Under the pieces are notes generated by a model. The model worked only from the letters and a program-made list of their open reading frames with translations, searched no databases and was not told the origin of the DNA. A stretch of DNA of 64,000 nt from Candidatus Brockarchaeota archaeon. GTDB taxonomy: Archaea > Thermoproteota > EX4484-205 > JAAOZO01. The translations under genes were made by a program, and so were the position numbers. The DNA is taken from positions 39,899-103,898 of the forward strand of contig JAFNIV010000001.1 of NCBI GenBank assembly GCA_017601145.1, written 5' to 3'. Below are positions 58,904-64,000 of the stretch, one piece after another (positions within the stretch are counted from its first letter, which is position 1; every line of letters begins with the position of its first letter).

Positions 58904-60079
58904 ATGAATGAATCTGAACTTAGGTTCTTAAAATCTGTTTATTCAGAATATTATTTAAAACATTCTAATCTTGTTGAAGTACCTCCACCTGTGGGAAAAA
59001 GAGAAATTGGGTTTGTTATTGGAAATGAAAAAGTTATGAGAAGACATATGTCTTTTCAAGATAACGAAGCCATAAGAAAGTATATCTTAAATAATTTGCC
59101 TTGGGACGCTTTCCATTCATGTTCTGTTTACGAGTTTCCTGAAAATCCAATAGATAAGAAAAATATAATATGGAACGAAATTGCTTTTGATATAGATGCT
59201 AAAGACTTAGGTTGCGAAGGCGAAGTTTACTGGATTTGTGATAGATGTGGAGAAGTATTAAAAAAAGGACTACAAAAGTGCCCGCGCTGTGAAAACGAAT
59301 TAAGAGAAGTTAACTTCATCACTTCAACTTGCATCGAGAAAACTTATGAAAAAGCAAAAGAGCTTGTGTTTTCGTTGATAGAAGATTTTGGCATAAGTGA
59401 AAAGGAAATAAAGATTTTTTACAGTGGCCATATGGGGTTTCATGTCTACGTGGACGCTCAGGTTTTTAGGGAAATTTCTCAAGACGAGCGAAGAGAAATC
59501 ATAGACTTCTTACTTCTTAATGAGTTGCAGCCAAGTTTATTGGTGACTTTTTCTCAACTACAAGTAAAAAATATAGGCGTTGGTAGACGCGTTATTTCTA
59601 ACATGATTAAAATTATTGAATCTCCAACTGATTACGTTTTTTTGGACGAGATTTCAGTTAAAAAGATTGAACAAAGGAAAAATGAGCTTATTAGCTCGAT
59701 AAAAGAAGGGTCACTAAAACTTATTCTCTCTCTCTTAGGACAAAGAATCTTAAAACGTATCATTCAAGAGGCATTAAGTATGTCGAAGATTCCAATAGAT
59801 CCTTCCGTTACATTAGATGAACACAGAATAATTCGTATGCCTGGTACACTCAATAGCAAAAGTAGCTTTCCTAAGTTTGAGGTAAGTTTGAATGAAAGAA
59901 TTTACCCTTTAGACTTACTACCTTCTTATGGAGAAAAATCAATAAAGTTAAAAATAAAATTTGCCCCCTCTCTTAAAGTGAAAGGAGAAACATTTAAGAA
60001 ATTGTACAACACTGAAGAAGAAATTCCAAGGTTTTATGCAGCTTACCTAGTTTCCAAAGGTGTAGCTCAAGTTGTATGA
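58904..60079 (+). CDS. priS: DNA primase small subunit
   Basis: IAFDIDAKDL; FYSGHMGFHVYV; HRIIRMPGTLNSKS. Confidence 0.95.
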   Translation: MNESELRFLKSVYSEYYLKHSNLVEVPPPVGKREIGFVIGNEKVMRRHMSFQDNEAIRKYILNNLPWDAFHSCSVYEFPENPIDKKNIIWNEIAFDIDAKDLGCEGEVYWICDRCGEVLKKGLQKCPRCENELREVNFITSTCIEKTYEKAKELVFSLIEDFGISEKEIKIFYSGHMGFHVYVDAQVFREISQDERREIIDFLLLNELQPSLLVTFSQLQVKNIGVGRRVISNMIKIIESPTDYVFLDEISVKKIEQRKNELISSIKEGSLKLILSLLGQRILKRIIQEALSMSKIPIDPSVTLDEHRIIRMPGTLNSKSSFPKFEVSLNERIYPLDLLPSYGEKSIKLKIKFAPSLKVKGETFKKLYNTEEEIPRFYAAYLVSKGVAQVV

Positions 60080-60617
60080 TGAATCAAAATTGTTAGAAGT
60101 TTGGAAAAGAGAACTTGAAAACCAGAATCTCCAAGTAATCTCCCAAGAAGAGTTAGAAGAGATAGAAAACGAGTTTAAAAGACTCAGAGAACGAAAACAT
60201 AAAATAGGAAAGTCCGAGATTGCAAAAGAGCTATTTAGTGCTGAGGAAAAAATAATGAGTCTAATCTTAGATGATCTTCTTTTCATAAGGACAATCAAAT
60301 CCTTCTTCGAATCATTTTCACCTCCAGAAGCCCTTTATGGATCTGCAGATAGCTCAATAATTTCTTACTCAAATGAGCTAAGGAAGCGTTATGAAGAAGC
60401 GTTACTTAACTTTAAGTCTGGAAATTCAAAAAAGACATTGTTCCAGGCTTTTTCTGATAGTTACGAATTAATAATTTTAAAGAAGAAAGTAGAGAGGTTT
60501 GTAGACGAATGGGGACATGAACATGGCCCATATAATGAAGGCGATTTTGCATTCTTACCAAAAAAATACGCAGAAATACTTATAAAGAAAGAAGTTGCTG
60601 AAAGGGTTCTAGGTTAA
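60072..60617 (+). CDS. GINS complex subunit (Gins51-like)
   Basis: Helical A-domain and C-terminal GPYNEGDFAFLPKKYAEILIKKEVAERV; downstream of priS. Confidence 0.82.
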   Translation: MYDESKLLEVWKRELENQNLQVISQEELEEIENEFKRLRERKHKIGKSEIAKELFSAEEKIMSLILDDLLFIRTIKSFFESFSPPEALYGSADSSIISYSNELRKRYEEALLNFKSGNSKKTLFQAFSDSYELIILKKKVERFVDEWGHEHGPYNEGDFAFLPKKYAEILIKKEVAERVLG

Positions 60618-60618
60618 T

Positions 60619-60897
60619 ATGAAAGTTCCGCATGAAATAACTACATATTGTCCAAAGTGCAATAAACATACCCCGCATACTGTTTCTCTCTATAAGACCG
60701 GGAAAAGACGCGCTCTCGCCAGGGGTGAACGACACCACGAAAGAATAGACAGACATGGATATGGGGGTTCAAAAGCTCCTATCGCAAATCCTGTAAAAAC
60801 TACAAAGAAACAAACATTAAAACTAAAGTGCAAAGTTTGCGGTTATGTAATAGTGAAGGAAGGCCTTAGACTAAGAAAGTTAGAAATAAAAACGTGA
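60619..60897 (+). CDS. rpl44e: ribosomal protein L44e
   Basis: [43 protein letters not shown]. Confidence 0.95.
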   Translation: MKVPHEITTYCPKCNKHTPHTVSLYKTGKRRALARGERHHERIDRHGYGGSKAPIANPVKTTKKQTLKLKCKVCGYVIVKEGLRLRKLEIKT

Positions 60898-60904
60898 TTT
60901 TACT

Positions 60905-61096
60905 ATGAGATACAGAAAGCTTTACCCAACTTCAAAATTCCTTAGAGTAAAATGTAACAAATGTGGTAACAAGCAGATAGTTTTCAGCCATTCCTCAAAT
61001 GAAGTAAAATGCTTAGCCTGTGGTTCTGTTCTAGTTAAGCCAACAGGAGGAAAAGGAAAAATAGTAGGTGGTGAAATAGTAGAGACCTTAGAATGA
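60905..61096 (+). CDS. rps27e: ribosomal protein S27e
   Basis: [40 protein letters not shown]. Confidence 0.95.
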   Translation: MRYRKLYPTSKFLRVKCNKCGNKQIVFSHSSNEVKCLACGSVLVKPTGGKGKIVGGEIVETLE

Positions 61097-61851
61097 GTTC
61101 AAAACTTGAAGACGAGCTTCTCGTGGGAGAAGTTGTAGAAGTTGGTGATTTTGGTGCGACTCTAAAATCTGATGAGTATGATGGGGAGCTCTTTCTACAT
61201 ATTTCAGGGATGCCTATAAAGAAAGAAGCAAAAGTTTCTGATTTAATAAAAGTTGGTCAAATTCTTGTTGTAAAGGTGCTTAAGGAAGATGAGCAAAACA
61301 GAAGGCTTTATGTTTCGACAAAAGGAATAGACAAGTCAAAAGCTAAGACAAAAATAAGAAAATGGAAGGAAAGGAGGAAAGCGCTTAATTTGCTGGAAAA
61401 GGCACTAAAAGAGAGCAATCAGCCTCTAGATTTAATCGAAAAAATAGAGGAAAAAGCTGCAGCAAAGTATGGTTCTTTAACCCAAGCGTTTAAAATGGTT
61501 TTAGAAGATAAGAATGTTTTTCTAAGAATAGGAGTCCCTATTCAAACTCTAGATGTTTTAAACAAACTAATTTATGAAGAATTCTTTACAAAAAGCTACT
61601 CACAATCAAAGACCATAGAAATGTTTTTTTTGGATAAAGATGGTGTCAATAAGCTAAGAGAGATAGGAGAAAAACTTTGTTTTCATCAAACTTCAGAAGA
61701 AACAAAAATTATCTTAAAAGTAGTATCGCCGCCAAAATACGAGCTGGTTGTTGAAAGTAATAAACCAAGAGAAATTAAAGTAACTTTTGAAAAAACTTTG
61801 AAACGATTAGAAGCTTTAGTCAAGGAGAAAGGTGGAATTTTTAGGGCTTAG
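61093..61851 (+). CDS. eif2a: translation initiation factor aIF2 alpha
   Basis: N-terminal S1 domain ([28 protein letters not shown]), rest collinear with family. Confidence 0.93.
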   Translation: MSSKLEDELLVGEVVEVGDFGATLKSDEYDGELFLHISGMPIKKEAKVSDLIKVGQILVVKVLKEDEQNRRLYVSTKGIDKSKAKTKIRKWKERRKALNLLEKALKESNQPLDLIEKIEEKAAAKYGSLTQAFKMVLEDKNVFLRIGVPIQTLDVLNKLIYEEFFTKSYSQSKTIEMFFLDKDGVNKLREIGEKLCFHQTSEETKIILKVVSPPKYELVVESNKPREIKVTFEKTLKRLEALVKEKGGIFRA

Positions 61852-62035
61852 CCTCTTTTTCTTTTCTACTTAGAATTATTGCTCTTAATTTTATTTCTAG
61901 AAAAGGGTCGTTCAAAGAAAACTTAGGTGGGTGTGGTTCTTTAAGGGTTCCTCCACATTTTTGGCATTTTTCTTCAGAAGAGATTGTATAATTTCCACAT
62001 TTAATACATTTTTTTAACATTTTCTCTGGAAGCAA
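61841..62035 (-). CDS. nop10: Nop10 H/ACA RNP protein
   Basis: MLKKCIKCGNYTISSEEKCQKCGGTLKEPHPPKFSLNDPF. Confidence 0.93.
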   Translation of the reverse strand: MLPEKMLKKCIKCGNYTISSEEKCQKCGGTLKEPHPPKFSLNDPFLEIKLRAIILSRKEKEAKP

Positions 62036-62078
62036 TAGAGTTATATCCCCCTTAATTTGTGTTACTGTTGAAATTGAA

Positions 62079-62888
62079 ATGTTGCCTTCCAGATCAGATT
62101 CAGCGGTTTACTATTTCACAAAACCTAAGATTTGGTTAAAAAAGGGATGGTCTGTTAAGGAACCAAAACTAATAATTGGCTATCCTGGAATTGGCTTAAT
62201 AGGGGAGCTTGTAGTCAGGTTTTTAATAAGATTTACAAATGCAAAAAAAGTTGGATTTATAACTTCTCCCTTTTTCAGTAATCAGGTAGTTGTAGACAAA
62301 TACGGAAATGCAAAACTTGTAGGTATTGCCCTTTTTATAAAAAACAGGAACGAGGGTGATCTTCTTTTTGCGCTTGGTCAGAAGCATCAAGAAGTAATGG
62401 GTGGTGAACTAGAAACGACTGAAATTTTACTGAAACTTTTTAAGAAACTAGGTGGCAAATTTGTTTACTCTGTGGGTGGGCATCTTACTCTAGAAAGAAA
62501 TGAAGTACCTGTTTGGGGGATAGCTTCTGAGCCCGATGTTGCCAACATGCTTAAAGAGAAAGGAATAACGTTAGCCCCTACAGGTACACCCATAGTAGGA
62601 GGTGCAGGCATTGCTCTAGGCTTATGCAGCTTCTTTAATCTAAAGGGAATTGGATTGCTGGGCCTTACAAGGAGTGAAAAGCCTGATTTTGCAACTTCAA
62701 GAGTCATTATTGAGAAACTTTCTTCTTTACTTAATTTAAGCGTAGAGTATAGTCTATTAGAAACAGAAGAGGCTAAATGGAATAAAATGGAAGAAAAATA
62801 CAGGGAGGAGCTAAATAAGGTAAAACTTGATAAGACTCTTTCTTTACTATTCAAGAAAGAGTATAAACGGCCAGAGTACCTTGGATAA
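62079..62888 (+). CDS. PAC2 family proteasome-assembly chaperone
   Basis: LIIGYPGIGLIGELVVRFLI...; GTPIVGGAGIALGLC. Confidence 0.9.
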   Translation: MLPSRSDSAVYYFTKPKIWLKKGWSVKEPKLIIGYPGIGLIGELVVRFLIRFTNAKKVGFITSPFFSNQVVVDKYGNAKLVGIALFIKNRNEGDLLFALGQKHQEVMGGELETTEILLKLFKKLGGKFVYSVGGHLTLERNEVPVWGIASEPDVANMLKEKGITLAPTGTPIVGGAGIALGLCSFFNLKGIGLLGLTRSEKPDFATSRVIIEKLSSLLNLSVEYSLLETEEAKWNKMEEKYREELNKVKLDKTLSLLFKKEYKRPEYLG

Positions 62889-63066
62889 AAATTGCTGTAA
62901 GGAACCATCAACTTAAGGCTTAAGACTTAACGATTTAATTATAAGTTATAAAGAGGCAGTTAGATAACTAAGAAAGAGTATGAATCTTTAAGTTTTTACA
63001 TACAGAAGATATAGGACTACTATTTTAGCAGCCTTACTACAAAGAGAGAAATTCTTATTAATAGCC

Positions 63067-63088
63067 CGTTTCCCTAAAAAAGGAAACG
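63067..63088 (+). promoter_or_regulatory. 7-bp perfect hairpin/palindrome ending 1 nt before the TFS start codon
   Basis: CGTTTCC-CTAAAAAA-GGAAACG-C-ATG. Confidence 0.5.
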
Positions 63089-63089
63089 C

Positions 63090-63425
63090 ATGCCCCTGAT
63101 AAAATTTTGTCCAAAATGTGGAAGTAGAATGGTTTTAAAGAAAGAGGGTAGGAAGAATCTTTACGTTTGCCCAAAATGTGGCTACTCAGAACAGGCTAAA
63201 GACCTAAAATCTGTAGTTGTAAAAAGTAAAGTAAAAACCAAGGTAAAAGTTTTAGGTAGTACAAACGGGTCTTTAAAACCATTACCCATAACAAACGCAA
63301 CATGCCCAAAGTGTGGAAATGACAAAGCTTATTGGTGGATTGTTCAAACAAGAGGAGCAGACGAATCCCCAACTCAATTCTTCAGGTGTACAAAATGTGG
63401 CTATACCTGGAGAGAATACAGCTAG
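63090..63425 (+). CDS. tfs: transcription factor S (TFS)
   Basis: FCPKCGSRMVLKKEG...CPKCGY; CPKCGNDKAYWWIVQTRGADESPTQFFRCTKCGYTWREY. Confidence 0.95.
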   Translation: MPLIKFCPKCGSRMVLKKEGRKNLYVCPKCGYSEQAKDLKSVVVKSKVKTKVKVLGSTNGSLKPLPITNATCPKCGNDKAYWWIVQTRGADESPTQFFRCTKCGYTWREYS

Positions 63426-63519
63426 CTTGCACACTATTAAGAACTTGAAATACCAAAATTTAAGGGAAAATGATTCTTAAAAATAGAAATATAATTGTCT
63501 CTTTCTATAATAAAAATTT

Positions 63520-63927
63520 TTATGTTTTTTGAGTGCCTATTTCTACGAAAAGATTTCTAAAGATATAAATAAGAGCCTCTTCAAAACTTCCTTTTTCAAC
63601 AATAAGCTCTACCATCTGTTCTTCTGTTAAAACTTCATTAAGTACAAGGTATGCTACTATAGCTTCTGCAATATTTCCTAAGGCTCTTGCTGTTTGTCTT
63701 TTTCTTATATTTTTTCTTAATCCTGATCTGTTTACAACTTCTCTAAGCATTTTATTTGTAACTTTGTTGCTTTTTGGAACATATCCTGCAGAAACTACTA
63801 ATGTGTTTACATAGTTTAAAATAGCATCCCCTATCTTTGCTAAATCTCTATTATAAAGAACCCTTTCTGCTGATGTTTTATCTTTACTTACATCTAACTT
63901 TCTAACTAATTCTTTCAATATGTTCAT
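63520..63927 (-). CDS. ribonuclease III-family-like small protein
   Basis: LAKIGDAILNYVNTL...KVTNKMLREVVNRSGLR...RALGNIAEAIVAYLVLNEVLTEEQMV. Confidence 0.65.
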   Translation of the reverse strand: MNILKELVRKLDVSKDKTSAERVLYNRDLAKIGDAILNYVNTLVVSAGYVPKSNKVTNKMLREVVNRSGLRKNIRKRQTARALGNIAEAIVAYLVLNEVLTEEQMVELIVEKGSFEEALIYIFRNLFVEIGTQKT

Positions 63928-64000
63928 TATTTTACTTGACTTCTTAATTCATTCCTTACCTTTTCTAGATCGCTCATTATTTTTTCTATTGCTGAAAATA
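63925..64000 (-). CDS. C-terminus of an unidentified CDS cut by the window edge
   Basis: ...IFSAIEKIMSDLEKVRNELRSQVK*, stop overlaps the next ATG (TAATG). Confidence 0.45.

Noticed and set aside
1-64000. CRISPR arrays or long tandem repeats
   Set aside because: No regularly spaced direct repeats seen on reading

Overview
This is a low-GC archaeal chromosome segment. It carries archaeal information-processing genes: DP2 polymerase, Orc1/Cdc6, PCNA, PriS/PriL, GINS, aIF2alpha, L44e, S27e, eIF5A/DHS, SBDS, Nob1, Nop10, TFS, Elf1, proteasome alpha and four aminoacyl-tRNA/CCA enzymes. DP2 together with the other genes suggests a TACK lineage outside the classical Crenarchaeota, or a related group (inference). 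Most of the window is ordinary housekeeping. The most interesting items are: (1) a candidate replication origin next to orc1/cdc6 (about 43.9-44.5 kb), with several ORB-like repeats in both orientations and a switch in A/T strand asymmetry and gene orientation; (2) three of five tRNA genes interrupted by one or two very short introns, mostly at non-canonical positions (D-loop, 25/26, T-stem 52/53, T-loop 59/60, anticodon loop 37/38), several with hand-derivable bulge-helix-bulge (BHB) structures, including a tRNA-Gly whose second BHB seems completed only after the first intron is removed; (3) a PH-like-ABC exporter plus DUF1854 pair; (4) a degenerate-P-loop plus deoxyribosyltransferase-like fusion protein with an apparent CTG start; (5) gene-decay sites: an internally deleted M20 amidohydrolase, a TnpB remnant and shattered ORFs. 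No CRISPR array, rRNA, intein or intact mobile element was found.
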